Numbered from the stretch's first letter, positions 1-7,922 are shown. The stretch: DNA of 64,000 nt from Bacteroidetes bacterium UBA7674 (GCA_002483105.1 DLHG01000013.1:620001-684000); one strand, 5' to 3'. Translations and numbers: made by a program. Notes: generated by a model not told the origin, from the letters alone.

Positions 1-2
1 GT

Positions 3-80
3 GAGTTGAGTAGGGGTATGTATTTGTTACAGCTTAGTACGGCTGGTGGTGTGGTGAATGAGAAGCTGGTGGTGGAGTAG
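3..80 (+). CDS. C-terminal tail of a T9SS-sorted secreted protein (partial)
   Basis: Only the last 25 codons lie in the window; the gene begins beyond the left edge. The tail reads ELSRGMYLLQLSTAGG and ends in VVNEKLVVE before TAG. This is the usual end of a type A (Por secretion) sorting domain: a G-x-Y-x-L/I strand, a short turn, then a final K-L/F-V-V/I-x strand. Such domains carry proteins through the outer membrane by the type IX system and are removed or lipid-anchored at the surface. The passenger part cannot be seen, so the protein's function is unknown. The call rests on the short motif alone, but the same pattern ends two full-length proteins further along the window. Confidence 0.7.
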   Translation, partial: ELSRGMYLLQLSTAGGVVNEKLVVE

Positions 81-491
81 ATTGCACATTAATCTGGTGT
101 TATCTGTCCGCGTTGTCGTTACTTTTCTTTTGCTCCGCTCCCGATATGCATCGGGACAGGCGCCAGAAAAGTAACAAAAGAAAAGCCGGCCCTACGCCAT
201 GCGGGTGATTCGTTAGTTAATATCTTTTCAAAGGAACTCATGAGTCGCTGCGCTTGTTTGCCGGGCTCGGGGGCCAACGCTGCGTGTTATGTTGAGTTGC
301 GTAGTCCTCTATTCAGCCGTGCGCTGGTTTCCTGACCACGCTGAAGTGCCGCTGTCGTCTGCATCAAGTTGTTTAAGCTTTAAATCGCTATTCAGATTCC
401 TTCTGGCAGGAAAAGGCGCAGTCTTAGTTCTATGCTATTGCAGCTTGATGCACCTTTTAAGAAGATAAATCAAAGTGGTGGTGGAGTAATG
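81..491. repeat. Gene-free stretch with a nested inverted repeat
   Basis: This 411-bp gap has no credible gene. It contains an 11-bp perfect inverted repeat, GTTACTTTTCT at 118-128 and its complement at 165-175. Inside it is a second hairpin at 139-156 with stem TCCCGAT and loop ATGC. The nested structure follows the stop codon of the plus-strand gene at position 80 and could act as its terminator. The following copy of the CAAAAGAAAAG motif (about 175-185) also suggests a dispersed repeat. The rest of the gap (190-491) shows CTATTCAGCCG at about 310, which recurs near 8705, and otherwise nothing I can name. Confidence 0.55.
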
Positions 492-800
492 TTATTGTGC
501 GAAGAAAGAGACTGAATCATTTTGCGCGTCCCAATCATCAACGTAATACAGGAAGATGGTTTTGCCTTCGGTGAGTTCGCTGAGGGCGGCTTCGTCGTTG
601 TATTTAGCAGGTTCTGCTTTTTTGGTGATGGCCGGTGTCTTGGCATTCAGCTTTAGAGAGGTGGCAATGCGGTTATCGCCCCAGAAATAGTATTTATCAC
701 TTTTAGGAATTGGGTCGTGGGGCTTAGTGATCTTTAATATATCGGGAGCCTCATAGCTGATGGCGGTGAGGCGGAGGGGATTTTCCGGAGTGTTTTCCAT
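492..800 (-). CDS. Hypothetical 102-residue protein
   Basis: An open frame with an ATG start and no recognisable family. The product has no signal peptide or membrane segment and is moderately charged, with an aromatic-rich patch KYYFWGDNR near residue 36 and a FLYYVDDWD stretch near residue 83. That composition looks like real protein rather than antisense noise. It lies 56 bp downstream of the first cysteine-rich lipoprotein gene on the same strand, so the two may share a transcript. No function can be assigned. It could be a short remnant of a longer gene, since the region is rich in repeats and small genes. Confidence 0.5.
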   Translation of the reverse strand: MENTPENPLRLTAISYEAPDILKITKPHDPIPKSDKYYFWGDNRIATSLKLNAKTPAITKKAEPAKYNDEAALSELTEGKTIFLYYVDDWDAQNDSVSFFAQ

Positions 801-856
801 AGTGGTAGTTTTTAACCGGGATTTTTTGGGAATAACCGATCATCCCGGTTTTGCAG

Positions 857-1078
857 TTATTTCAGTTCACACTGGTAGCCATCAGGTACACCAGATGGAT
901 TGCTGTATTGTTCGCATTCCTGCTTTGCCAGCTTCCTTGATTTCTCTGATACAGGGATGTCCTGGCAACCCCCGGCAAGTCCGCCGCAGCATTGACAGTT
1001 GCGCTCAACACGAGTGCAAGAGCTTAGTATCAATAGGGAAGAGACAGCCAGTATAGAGAAAAGTTTAAATGCCTTCAT
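857..1078 (-). CDS. Small cysteine-rich lipoprotein (paralogue 1)
   Basis: The ATG at 1078 gives a 73-residue lipoprotein; a TTG one codon upstream is possible. The signal peptide ends in the lipobox LLILSSC with the lipid-bearing Cys at residue 21. The mature part of about 52 residues contains NCQCC, GGLAGGC, then KxxAKQEC and a final YQCELK. It belongs to a local family of eight paralogues with the order Cys(lipid), C-x-C, a Lys-rich helix ending in Cys, and a C-terminal Cys. By analogy with other small secreted Cys-rich domains two disulfides are likely, but the role is unknown. This copy and the next carry extra cysteines (CxCC...GGC), so they form a subtype. Confidence 0.75.
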   Translation of the reverse strand: MKAFKLFSILAVSSLLILSSCTRVERNCQCCGGLAGGCQDIPVSEKSRKLAKQECEQYSNPSGVPDGYQCELK

Positions 1079-1348
1079 CAATGCAAAATTTAGCTTTATA
1101 TAAGTTTTGATAAAAATACTATGGATTATCGGGATGACAAAGCCCGAAATGAGAAGTTTTTACTTTAACAGGCATACTTACAGCGCCCGGCCGTAGTAGC
1201 CACTGCAGGAACTGATAGCATGTCCTTATAGGGCGATGTGGGGCGATATGCAAGTGGGAAGCGAGGTACAAGTTCGCTAACGGAACCATACTAATAACGG
1301 ATGGGGGTGTATTGAAGCTTGACTAGCCTTTGTGAATGGCGAATATGG

Positions 1349-1567
1349 TTAATCCAGATCGCAGGTGTAGTCGGCGCCGGTGGGTGCTTTAGCAACACAT
1401 TTTGCCTTTAGTTCAGAGTTTGAATTGGCTTGCATCACTTCGTCCCAACATCCGCCGGTGAAACCGCCGCAGCATTTGCAATTCTGTTGCACTTCTTTAT
1501 TGCTGCATGAAGGGAGGATGGTGATAGCTGATATAGCGGCAAGTAATAGTGCTTTGTTTATGCTCAT
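1349..1567 (-). CDS. Small cysteine-rich lipoprotein (paralogue 2)
   Basis: A 72-residue precursor with a signal peptide ending ITILPSC (lipid Cys at residue 21). The mature part has NCKCCGGFTGGC, a polar segment, LKAKC and a final YTCDLD. It is closest to the copy at 857-1078, sharing the CxCCGG(x)3GGC block; the two sit on the same strand, separated by 270 bp. The short mature chain, outer-membrane lipidation signal and conserved cysteines suggest a periplasmic or surface-facing domain held by disulfides. No known family was recognised and no function is claimed. Confidence 0.75.
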   Translation of the reverse strand: MSINKALLLAAISAITILPSCSNKEVQQNCKCCGGFTGGCWDEVMQANSNSELKAKCVAKAPTGADYTCDLD

Positions 1568-1689
1568 GATATGGTTTTGAATATCGAATTTACGGAATAT
1601 CAGTGGAATTGCGCGTACCTGACATGAGCCATTGGCTTATTGTTGTCTTTGCTGTAAACTATCAGGAGTGGTAATCGTTACATACAAAA

Positions 1690-1720
1690 CAAAGGAGCCC
1701 CGAATTACGGAACCCCTTTG
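1690..1720 (-). terminator. Rho-independent terminator of the gene at 1744-2232
   Basis: An imperfect hairpin with outer arms CAAAGG and CCTTTG and an inner CCG/CGG pair. Read on the minus strand it is followed by TTTTGTATG. It lies 23 bp past the stop codon of the lipoprotein gene at 1744-2232. Confidence 0.6.
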
Positions 1721-1743
1721 GTGTTTAACTAAGCTTGTTCTGC

Positions 1744-2232
1744 TTACTTATTTTTCTTATCGTCCTTGCCGTCCACAATGTCTTTAGCTTTTTCGCCTAC
1801 CTTTTCAGCTGCATTGCCAACTGCTTGTCCGGCTTTTTTGACGCCGTGCTTAGTGGCATCCCAGGCATCGCTGATACCATTGCCGGCCCTGTCCCATACA
1901 TTGCCCCTGCTGTCTACTACGTATCCTTCTTCCCATTCGTACTCGTTATTGTCTTTTACTACTCTTCCGCTGCGGCGTATCACTATGCCGTTATCCAGTT
2001 TTACGTCCTCTTTTGCATCTTCCCAACGGTCGGCGCGATAGACCTGTACTTTCCCGGAGTTGTAAGTAACGTCTCCTTCGCCCGGGGTATATCCGGGTAT
2101 AGCATTGTCGACAGGAGGAGCAGGGTCTGTTACGACTGCTACGGTGTCTGCAGTGGCGGTTTCGTCTGTGCTACCGTCTGAGCAAGCTGCGAATATGCAG
2201 GCTGTAAAGGCAAGTGCCAGTATCTTTTTCAT
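1744..2232 (-). CDS. Lipoprotein with an alanine/lysine-rich helical C-terminus
   Basis: The start is set at the ATG at 2232, because the longer frame to 2346 adds 38 residues before a perfect signal peptide. The peptide ends in CIFAACSDGS, a lipobox. The 162-residue product then has a Thr/Asp/Pro-rich linker and a central segment of charged beta-like sequence (residues 60-110, with the pair RADRWED and NEYEWEEGY). From about residue 115 there is a helix of YtxH/late-embryogenesis-like composition (DATKHGVKKAGQAVGNAAEK) ending in KDDKKNK. Such amphipathic Ala/Lys helices occur in stress-related envelope proteins, but this is only a resemblance. A terminator follows at 1690-1720, so the gene is probably monocistronic. 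Confidence 0.7.
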   Translation of the reverse strand: MKKILALAFTACIFAACSDGSTDETATADTVAVVTDPAPPVDNAIPGYTPGEGDVTYNSGKVQVYRADRWEDAKEDVKLDNGIVIRRSGRVVKDNNEYEWEEGYVVDSRGNVWDRAGNGISDAWDATKHGVKKAGQAVGNAAEKVGEKAKDIVDGKDDKKNK

Positions 2233-2378
2233 ATAGTGGTGTTTTTTGGTGTAAATGAAAACAGATGTAGCAAAAGTATCGTGCCAATGGGTCTGTACTA
2301 AGTAGACCGACCTAACGAAATATAGAACAGCCTGTCCGTAGGACACGCTGTTCTGTAATTATGAAATAATCTATTTAG

Positions 2379-2867
2379 TTACTTATCCAGGTAGTCAGGA
2401 GGGAAGAGTTTTTGGCCGTGCTCTTCTGCGTAGGTACGAATTCGTTGTTTTTCTTCATCGGTCATGGGTTGGGGAATAGTGCCCAGCGGTTTGCCAAACT
2501 CACGGAAAAATTCGTCGAGGCCGGATGGAGTGACGATGCAGAGTAACCTGGCCATGCTATCACTGATGTTTTTAAAACTATGCACAGGTCCATCAAGCGG
2601 TATAGTGACGATAGCTCCTTTTTTAGCGAGGTAGGTATTTTCTATCGTGCGCATTTCCACTTCGCCCTCCAATACGTAGAAACTCTCCGCGAAACCTGTG
2701 TGCTGGTGCGGAACAGGGCCACTTCCCGGTGGTACGTTCATTTCAATAATGGCAGACTTGTTACCGGTCTGGTTGCCGGATAGCAGGATGCGGTAGTGAG
2801 AACCCGCAATCATCAGGTGTTCACCATCTTCGGGGCCTGTGATGATGAGATTGTTTGGATTGTCCAT
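2379..2867 (-). CDS. Cupin-domain protein
   Basis: A 162-residue single-domain cupin. Cupin motif 1 is PGSGPVPHQHTGFAESFYVLEG, with candidate metal ligands His54, His56 and Glu61. Motif 2 is IPLDGPVHSFKN, supplying a further His. The C-terminal third (FREFGKPLGTIPQP onward) is a helical extension common in cupins that resemble quercetin dioxygenase, but the substrate cannot be told from sequence. It is the last gene of a likely three-gene unit with the lipoproteins at 3169-3381 and 2899-3129 (gaps of 39 and 31 bp). Cytoplasmic; no signal peptide. Confidence 0.8.
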   Translation of the reverse strand: MDNPNNLIITGPEDGEHLMIAGSHYRILLSGNQTGNKSAIIEMNVPPGSGPVPHQHTGFAESFYVLEGEVEMRTIENTYLAKKGAIVTIPLDGPVHSFKNISDSMARLLCIVTPSGLDEFFREFGKPLGTIPQPMTDEEKQRIRTYAEEHGQKLFPPDYLDK

Positions 2868-2898
2868 AACGTGAAGTTACGATCGTGTATTTAATATA

Positions 2899-3129
2899 TT
2901 ACTCCTTCAAGGCACAAGTGATGCCATCCGGTGTGCCGACAGGATTCCCCAAGGCTTCGCATTTGTTGCTTGCATCCTTTTTTGATTTCCCTGGTACTTC
3001 TCTTTCTTCGTAATGATTACCTGCGAAGCCACCCGCGCAGACACATATGTAGTCGCCGCGTTTGTGACATGCGCTTAGGGAAATAGCCAGGGCTATGGTA
3101 AGCAAAGATAGAAGTTTGTATTGTTTCAT
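2899..3129 (-). CDS. Small cysteine-rich lipoprotein (paralogue 3)
   Basis: A 76-residue precursor, signal peptide ending AISLSAC (lipid Cys at 21). The mature part has YICVCAGGFAG, then KSKKDASNKC, and ends GITCALKE. The C-x-C, the KK-x-A-x(3)-C helix and the final C-x-L-K are the hallmarks of the local family. The PVGTPDGITC tail is nearly the same as PSGVPDGYQC in paralogue 1, so these copies share the C-terminal loop. It lies 39 bp downstream of paralogue 4 and 31 bp upstream of the cupin gene, all on the minus strand, suggesting co-transcription. Confidence 0.75.
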   Translation of the reverse strand: MKQYKLLSLLTIALAISLSACHKRGDYICVCAGGFAGNHYEEREVPGKSKKDASNKCEALGNPVGTPDGITCALKE

Positions 3130-3168
3130 ATTGGAGGTGTTTAGTTAATTGAAAACTACGATCCTGAT

Positions 3169-3381
3169 TTACTTCAGTTCGCAAACCCTGCCCGGATATG
3201 TTTCATAGGCTTTGCAGCGTTTTTTTGCTTTTCTCTCGCCGACTTTCTCCAGCCGGAACACAGTTGGGTCATCTTCTCCGGCGCCAGGAGCGAAGCAGGA
3301 GCAATTATAATCCTTTTTGCAGGACGTAAATGAAATGAAAGTAGCCGAGGCTAACAGCAGGAAAAGGTTCTTTGAGGTCAT
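3169..3381 (-). CDS. Small cysteine-rich lipoprotein (paralogue 4)
   Basis: A 70-residue precursor whose signal peptide ends FISFTSC, followed by KKDYNCSCFAPGAGED. The rest has the family helix (GERKAKKRC) and the end GRVCELK. This copy lacks the GG-x-x-G loop after C-x-C found in paralogues 1, 2, 3 and 5, so the loop varies while the four mature cysteines do not. It appears to be the first gene of the minus-strand unit with paralogue 3 and the cupin gene. Function unknown. Confidence 0.75.
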   Translation of the reverse strand: MTSKNLFLLLASATFISFTSCKKDYNCSCFAPGAGEDDPTVFRLEKVGERKAKKRCKAYETYPGRVCELK

Positions 3382-3531
3382 ACAGATGTTTTTAGGTTTG
3401 GTATGATGGCAACATAAAGCGTGCCAAATGTGGAATTATTTTATGCTTTTTGTAGAATGTCGGTAGGTTCTCTATTCAGCTTAGTCATGGATTCGACTCC
3501 GCTCAGCATGACATGTTCATTTCAGCTTTTG

Positions 3532-3634
3532 GTTCTATAAAATCCGTTTTAAAAACGGCTTTGTATCTGCTAGTTCGAGATGCCCTGCGGAACATCTTGA
3601 ACAACGGGGAGACTACGCCCAGGGTGGGTAAGGT
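3532..3634. repeat. Mosaic palindromic repeat (module C plus end of module A)
   Basis: Module C (3532-3609) is a chain of hairpins: CCGTTTT...AAAACGG, then GTTCGAGATG...CATCTTGAAC around CCCTGCGG. It recurs at 5797-5872 and 8683-8780. It runs into AGACTACGCCCAGGGTGGGT, the tail of module A, also found near 5626, 7040, 8060 and 8570. Part of this repeat overlaps the region just downstream of the lipoprotein gene at 3642-3857. An ORF on either strand here is only the repeat. Confidence 0.75.
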
Positions 3635-3641
3635 TATTTTG

Positions 3642-3857
3642 CTACGGTTCCAGCCTACAGTCCATTCCGTCATCTGTGCCACGCGGGCTGCCGCTTTCGT
3701 AGCATTTCGCATCTGCTCTTTTTTCTGAGACACTTTTAATAATGAACGCACGGTAGTCGGTGCCGCCCCAGCCACCGCGGCAGACGCAGTTGTACTCTTT
3801 ACGGGATGAGCAGGAAGTAATTGTAAGGATGATGAGCGCAGCGGTTAATAGTTTCAT
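3642..3857 (-). CDS. Small cysteine-rich lipoprotein (paralogue 5)
   Basis: A 71-residue precursor with a short signal peptide ending TITSC (lipid Cys at 16), then SSRKEYNCVCRGGWGG. The body carries SEKRADAKC and the end GMDCRLEP. The arrangement of C-x-C, GG-x-x-G loop, K/R-x-A-x-x-x-C helix and C-x-L end places it firmly in the local family, closest to paralogue 3. Its 3' end abuts a palindromic repeat (3532-3634), which may double as its transcription terminator. Role unknown. Confidence 0.75.
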   Translation of the reverse strand: MKLLTAALIILTITSCSSRKEYNCVCRGGWGGTDYRAFIIKSVSEKRADAKCYESGSPRGTDDGMDCRLEP

Positions 3858-3903
3858 AATGGTGTTTTGAGGTTTTCTAAATATACGGGATAATTGTTTT
3901 GGT

Positions 3904-3953
3904 GTTGCAAACGCCTGTTATTTGTTGCTACAAGTGACAAACACTTGCGGCAG
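3904..3953. repeat. Palindromic repeat module D, copy 1
   Basis: A 50-bp unit containing CAAGTG...CACTTG hairpin arms. It recurs almost base for base at 5647-5696. The two copies bracket the T9SS cargo gene at 3974-5455 (21 bp beyond its stop and about 190 bp before its start), in the same orientation. Confidence 0.65.
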
Positions 3954-3973
3954 GATATGGGCTTTGTAGGCTA

Positions 3974-5455
3974 TTACCTGCCTTCGACACTGAATTTTCT
4001 TACTATACGTTCACTGGTGCCGGAAATGATAATGAGATAATTGCCGGTGGAGATCCCTGACAGATCTAAGGTTGCAGAATATTTTTCTTTGGCATCGCCG
4101 GTAAATGTCCTGATCACTTTGCCCATCATATCGCATATGCTAATAGTGAATGCCTGGGGTGCGTGCCATCTAAGGCTGACATTTAGTTTGTCTGAAGCAG
4201 GTATCGGGTAGAATATCGCCTCAACCGCAGCGGTGGTTATAGGCTTAGTATCTAAGCCCTCATATTCTTCATAGTAATAGTGTGTCAGGATGCTATTTTC
4301 ATCTATGATGGCACTATTAGTTACATTATCCCATCTCCGGCCGTCTACGATAGTAAGCTGGTCGTAGGCATTATAAGTGAAAGCTGTCATAGCGAATTGC
4401 TCGGGGATGCCCGGTGTAGTGAACACGTACTGGTACCATTCTCCCGGCTTTGCAGCTGCCACATAGTTCTCATAACGGTTGAATATCTCAAAGAGCAAAC
4501 TGTTCATGGTGTTGTCCCAGTAAAAAACTGAATCTCTGTGAAAGTTGCATGTGCCGGGGAAATATGATGATGACCTTTTCATGGAAAGTTCCCAGGCCTG
4601 ACCTTGATAGTACTCTAATATTCCAAGAATAGGACAGGCGTCATTACTATAAGAAATGTTGTAACGTGAAAAAGGCAGATAACTGCTCGTGCCGGCATCC
4701 CAAATGTATTCGCGAAAGGAGGTGGCGCTATCATTTGTATTATATAGATAGGTGTACAACCCTACATTTTCCCAACCGTTATTCCATGTTTGCGCTCTTA
4801 TTGTATCAACGTGGTTGCTGTTGGTGTAAGAGTAACTGAACTTATCACCGGCATCCATCCAGTTGCCTTGTACATATGACTGCGGGGTGGATGTGAGTAA
4901 ATTGTCATTGTTATCGTAAGTGTAAAGAGTACGGCTCATGGTGTCGGAGACCAGCGAAATAAAATATTCTTCGATCTTGTTACCATTGTTATCATAAACA
5001 TATGCAGTGCTACCCATTGTATCCAGTGTGGTGAAGTTACTATTGCAAACTACATCGTATGATACAAGTATGTGCCCATCAACGTCCAATACCTGAACAA
5101 CCTTAGTCTGGGTGTCGGGGCCGGGGACGAGCATTGTGCCGAACTGCTGCCGACGGCATGAGTCGAAACTTTTAGGGTAGGTATAATATTCCGCAGTGTT
5201 CGTTCCGGAGAAAAAGAAACGAGTGGTGTCGCTGAGAACATATATGGGTGACTGGTAATGGTCACGAAATGCTGACGCTATCAGCCGTGACATAGTAGCG
5301 GTGCTTTTCCCGGGAGTGTTGTTCTTTGGTAGAACGGCAGGCAATGGATGATGATGCTGTATAAGGCCACTCATGTATGTGCCTGGTAATTGAGCGTGTG
5401 CCGGAAATGCAAAGTACATGAAGCATACTACAAGTGGTAAGGTACTTAGTTTCAT
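3974..5455 (-). CDS. Secreted T9SS cargo protein with YD-like repeats
   Basis: A 493-residue exported protein. Residues 1-21 form a signal peptide ending FPAHAQ. The middle (about 130-390) is built of tyrosine/asparagine-rich strands such as YDNNGNKIEEY, YTYDNNDNLLT, YSYTNSNHVD and YNAYDQLTIVDG, which resemble the YD/RHS-type and DUF4595-like beta repeats of Bacteroidota surface proteins. The last 80 residues (AIFYPIPASDKLNV ... FTISICDMMGKVIRTF ... SGISTGNYLIIIS) are a type A T9SS sorting domain. The protein should be delivered to the cell surface; substrate or partner is unknown. Module-D repeats flank the gene on both sides, which may point to past movement of this segment. Confidence 0.75.
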   Translation of the reverse strand: MKLSTLPLVVCFMYFAFPAHAQLPGTYMSGLIQHHHPLPAVLPKNNTPGKSTATMSRLIASAFRDHYQSPIYVLSDTTRFFFSGTNTAEYYTYPKSFDSCRRQQFGTMLVPGPDTQTKVVQVLDVDGHILVSYDVVCNSNFTTLDTMGSTAYVYDNNGNKIEEYFISLVSDTMSRTLYTYDNNDNLLTSTPQSYVQGNWMDAGDKFSYSYTNSNHVDTIRAQTWNNGWENVGLYTYLYNTNDSATSFREYIWDAGTSSYLPFSRYNISYSNDACPILGILEYYQGQAWELSMKRSSSYFPGTCNFHRDSVFYWDNTMNSLLFEIFNRYENYVAAAKPGEWYQYVFTTPGIPEQFAMTAFTYNAYDQLTIVDGRRWDNVTNSAIIDENSILTHYYYEEYEGLDTKPITTAAVEAIFYPIPASDKLNVSLRWHAPQAFTISICDMMGKVIRTFTGDAKEKYSATLDLSGISTGNYLIIISGTSERIVRKFSVEGR

Positions 5456-5582
5456 GGTAGGTTATTTTATTAAATGTAATAAAATTCAGGGATGTGTGCA
5501 AGGGGAGGAAATAGCGATAAGAGGAGAATGGTTGATGAAAGAAATAGCTTGTAACCAAGTTCCGATTCTTGGCGAGACTATT

Positions 5583-5872
5583 TCGTCAATCAGGGGATTG
5601 ACTGCCGCGGGGATGTAGTGGGAGAGTACGCCCAGCGTGGGTGGCAGTTGCAAACTGCCGTTATTTGTTGCCACAAGTGACAAACACTTGCGGCAGCGGG
5701 GGATATAGTGTGTATGGGTTGGTTGTCTGAACTGGAATTTTTGGGATTGGTTGAATTTTTGAAATTGCGTGGGGCGTATCTTTTCTTCAGCTTCGATTCT
5801 TTGAATTCCGTTTGCAAAACGGCTTTGTATCGGTAGTTCGAGATGCCCTGCGGAACATTTCGAACAACGGGG
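5583..5872. repeat. Mosaic repeat block (modules A, D and C)
   Basis: The 469-bp gap between the divergently placed genes at 3974-5455 and 5925-6989 holds no gene. It carries module A (5583-5642, with the CAATCAGGGGATTG hairpin and TACGCCCAGCG), module D (5647-5696) and module C (5797-5872, CCGTTTGCAAAACGG and a GTTCGAGATG...CATTTCGAAC hairpin). The 100 bp between D and C are AT-rich and featureless. Apparent ORFs here are repeat sequence. Confidence 0.75.
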
Positions 5873-5924
5873 CGATGACAAGGCTATCCAAACTATCGCA
5901 AATATTTTACTTTAGTGTAGAAAT

Positions 5925-6989
5925 ATGAGACAAAGAATAATTGGATTTGACTTAGCAAGGGCATACGCCATATTAGGTATGTTTATTGTCAATTTCAATT
6001 TTAGTTTCGGCTCGTTTTGGGATAAAAGCCCTGTTGGGCAATTTCTTAACCTCTTCACCGGGAACTCTACTGCCATCTTCATCATTTGTGCAGGAATGGG
6101 TGTCTCACTACTAAGCGATCATCCTACCGATAAAGAAGTAAAAGTCACTATATTTAAGCGTTCCTGGTTTTTATTTGCCTTAGGATTGCTTTTGTACAAT
6201 TGGTGGCCGGGTGATATTCTGCATTTCTATGGTGGGTATATGCATATTGCAGCTTTGTTGCTCTTTCTGCCAAGAAGCGTGTATCTGTGGAGTGCGCTAA
6301 TAGGAATCGTTGTATATCATGCTTTGCTTTTTATTATCCCCGTTGAGACCGGATGGGATCTCTCTAATTTCCAGTATGAAGATTTCTGGACAGTGAAAGG
6401 TTTTTTCAGGAACACTCTATACAACGGCTGGAATTCCATCTTTCCCTGGATAGCATATTTCCTGTTAGGCATGTGGTTGGGCAGGCTTGACTGGAGTTCA
6501 CGTAAGGTAAGCAGACAAATATTCTTAACGGGGTTGATATGCTTTACTCTTTTTGAAGGTATAAGGTGGTACGCTATGCAGGTACAGCCGGGCAAGAACA
6601 TACTGAACTATATAATGAGCGACTACTTTCCACCATATCTTCCTTTTATGATGATCACTGTGGGGTTTGCATTGATGGTGATCACTGTGTGTATTTATAT
6701 TGGTGACAAATTCAAGAGTAGTCTATTGATCAATAGCCTTGCGAAGACAGGAGCTATGACACTCACGCACTATGTGTTGCATCTTACATTGGGTATGTTG
6801 CTGTTCCAATGGCTGACAGGGCTTCAATACACAGGTTTGCTGAGGATAAAAGATCCTGCATCTCCGGAATACATCCTGTTGTTCTCTCTAGCGTTTTTTT
6901 TGGTTGCTGTACTGTTCAGCAATCTTTGGAATAAGCGCTTTAAAAAAGGGCCGCTGGAGATGATGATGAGGTGGGTGTCGGGTGGGTGA
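5925..6989 (+). CDS. Polytopic membrane protein of the DUF418/DUF1624 acyltransferase-like group
   Basis: A 354-residue integral membrane protein with about nine or ten hydrophobic helices. It opens with MRQRIIGFDLARAYAILGMFI, the R-x-x-G-F/L-D-x-x-R-G/A-x-A-x-x-x-M signature of the heparan-alpha-glucosaminide N-acetyltransferase/DUF418/DUF1624 superfamily. Tryptophan-rich loops (NWWPGDILHFYG, FPWIAYFLLGMWLGR) also fit; the H-F-Y-G-x-L/Y and I-F-P-W-I elements are typical there. Members move acyl groups across membranes or remain uncharacterised; the substrate here is unknown. It is the only plus-strand gene in the first 10 kb. Repeat blocks flank it on both sides (5583-5872 and 6996-7152). 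Confidence 0.75.
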   Translation: MRQRIIGFDLARAYAILGMFIVNFNFSFGSFWDKSPVGQFLNLFTGNSTAIFIICAGMGVSLLSDHPTDKEVKVTIFKRSWFLFALGLLLYNWWPGDILHFYGGYMHIAALLLFLPRSVYLWSALIGIVVYHALLFIIPVETGWDLSNFQYEDFWTVKGFFRNTLYNGWNSIFPWIAYFLLGMWLGRLDWSSRKVSRQIFLTGLICFTLFEGIRWYAMQVQPGKNILNYIMSDYFPPYLPFMMITVGFALMVITVCIYIGDKFKSSLLINSLAKTGAMTLTHYVLHLTLGMLLFQWLTGLQYTGLLRIKDPASPEYILLFSLAFFLVAVLFSNLWNKRFKKGPLEMMMRWVSGG

Positions 6990-6995
6990 TGGTAC

Positions 6996-7152
6996 TCGTC
7001 AATCAGGAGATTGACTACCGTGGGGACGTAGTCGGAGACTACGCCCAGCGGAGGTATTCCGGTCAGAGACCGGTTTACTTTAGAGGTACAGGAGCCACGC
7101 CCAACGAAAAGTTGTTCGGGCAGGCGCTGCGCTAACTCCCGCGCCAGTGGGC
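6996..7152. repeat. Mosaic repeat block (modules A and B)
   Basis: It starts 7 bp after the preceding stop codon. Module A (6996-7055) has hairpins TCAATC...GATTGA and GTAGTC...GACTAC. Module B (7055-7152) has CCGGTCAGAGACCGG, then GCCCAAC at 7099-7105, GTTGTTCGGGC, GCGCTGCGC, and AGTGGGC at 7146-7152. The same A-B order recurs at 8527-8682. From 7153 to 7235 a short unique part includes GCTGCGCTAAACAG, a weak echo of module B. Confidence 0.75.
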
Positions 7153-7235
7153 AAACACTTCCGTAGCATGTGGGATTTAATTTACGCTGCGCTAAACAGT
7201 TAAAATAGTGGGGGGGCAGCGAGGGCGGTGGGTAA

Positions 7236-7922
7236 TTATCGGTTGAATGTGACACCAAGAAAAAAGCCATTGCTATCGTGTGACGGATTACGACCAGAGC
7301 CTTTGGTATCTCCATTAGAAATGTGTACGTGCCTGAGACCTGCTGTAAACGAAACCGACCGATAAATACTTACTTCGCCACCGATGCCATATTTTGTATT
7401 CCCATTCAACCGCGTGCCAATCCTGGCGTCGTGTGAAGTAGCTTTCGGAAACTGGTCAAAGAAGTAAATCAACCCCCCTCCTGACTCAAAATACAGTCTG
7501 TATCGGCTGGAATTGATAGCATAGAATCTTGCAAAGGGCCTGATCGATATTCCGGTTGCATTGTTGAAACCGTCTTTCGTGAAGTATACACTGAATTCTG
7601 TGCCGATCGATAGCCATTTGCGGAGCTGATAGTCAACTCCCGTATTATTCTGGGACAATAATGTGTAGGGGAATTTGTATCCCCAGGATGTTCCGCTTTC
7701 ATTGTAAATGTTCAGCCTATTGGTAATGGATGTATCTTTTTTTGAAATGAGGCTGACTGTGCCCACGATAGCTGCCGGTAGCAAGAAACTCATTGAGGTG
7801 TGCAGGTTAAGTGGTGAAAATCCCAAAGGGTTATTATACCACTTGTCGCCAATAGGGAATTGCGCATGGACAGGCGCAATATATAAAAGGCAACTAAGTA
7901 ATGCGACAATGGTACTTTTCAT
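7236..7922 (-). CDS. PagL-like acyloxyacyl hydrolase (lipid A 3-O-deacylase family)
   Basis: The ATG at 7922 gives 228 residues with a signal peptide ending APVHAQ. The rest is an outer-membrane beta-barrel: alternating strands such as LSIGTEFSVYF, ISIRPFARFYA, RYRLYFESGGGLIYFF and VSFTAGLRHVHISNG. The final block L-R-H-V-H-I-S-N-G followed by N-P and the closing strand GFFLGVTF matches the PagL signature, where His and Ser of H-x-S-N-A/G act with an acidic residue. Here these would be His200 and Ser202; the acidic partner is not obvious (Asp in NPSHDSNG is a candidate). PagL removes the 3-O acyl chain of lipid A at the surface. Family membership is likely; activity is inferred. Confidence 0.75.
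   Translation of the reverse strand: MKSTIVALLSCLLYIAPVHAQFPIGDKWYNNPLGFSPLNLHTSMSFLLPAAIVGTVSLISKKDTSITNRLNIYNESGTSWGYKFPYTLLSQNNTGVDYQLRKWLSIGTEFSVYFTKDGFNNATGISIRPFARFYAINSSRYRLYFESGGGLIYFFDQFPKATSHDARIGTRLNGNTKYGIGGEVSIYRSVSFTAGLRHVHISNGDTKGSGRNPSHDSNGFFLGVTFNR

Noticed and set aside
3503..3775. Open frames over the repeats at 3.5-3.8 kb
   Set aside because: They are built from the palindromic repeat and overlap the real lipoprotein gene in another frame.
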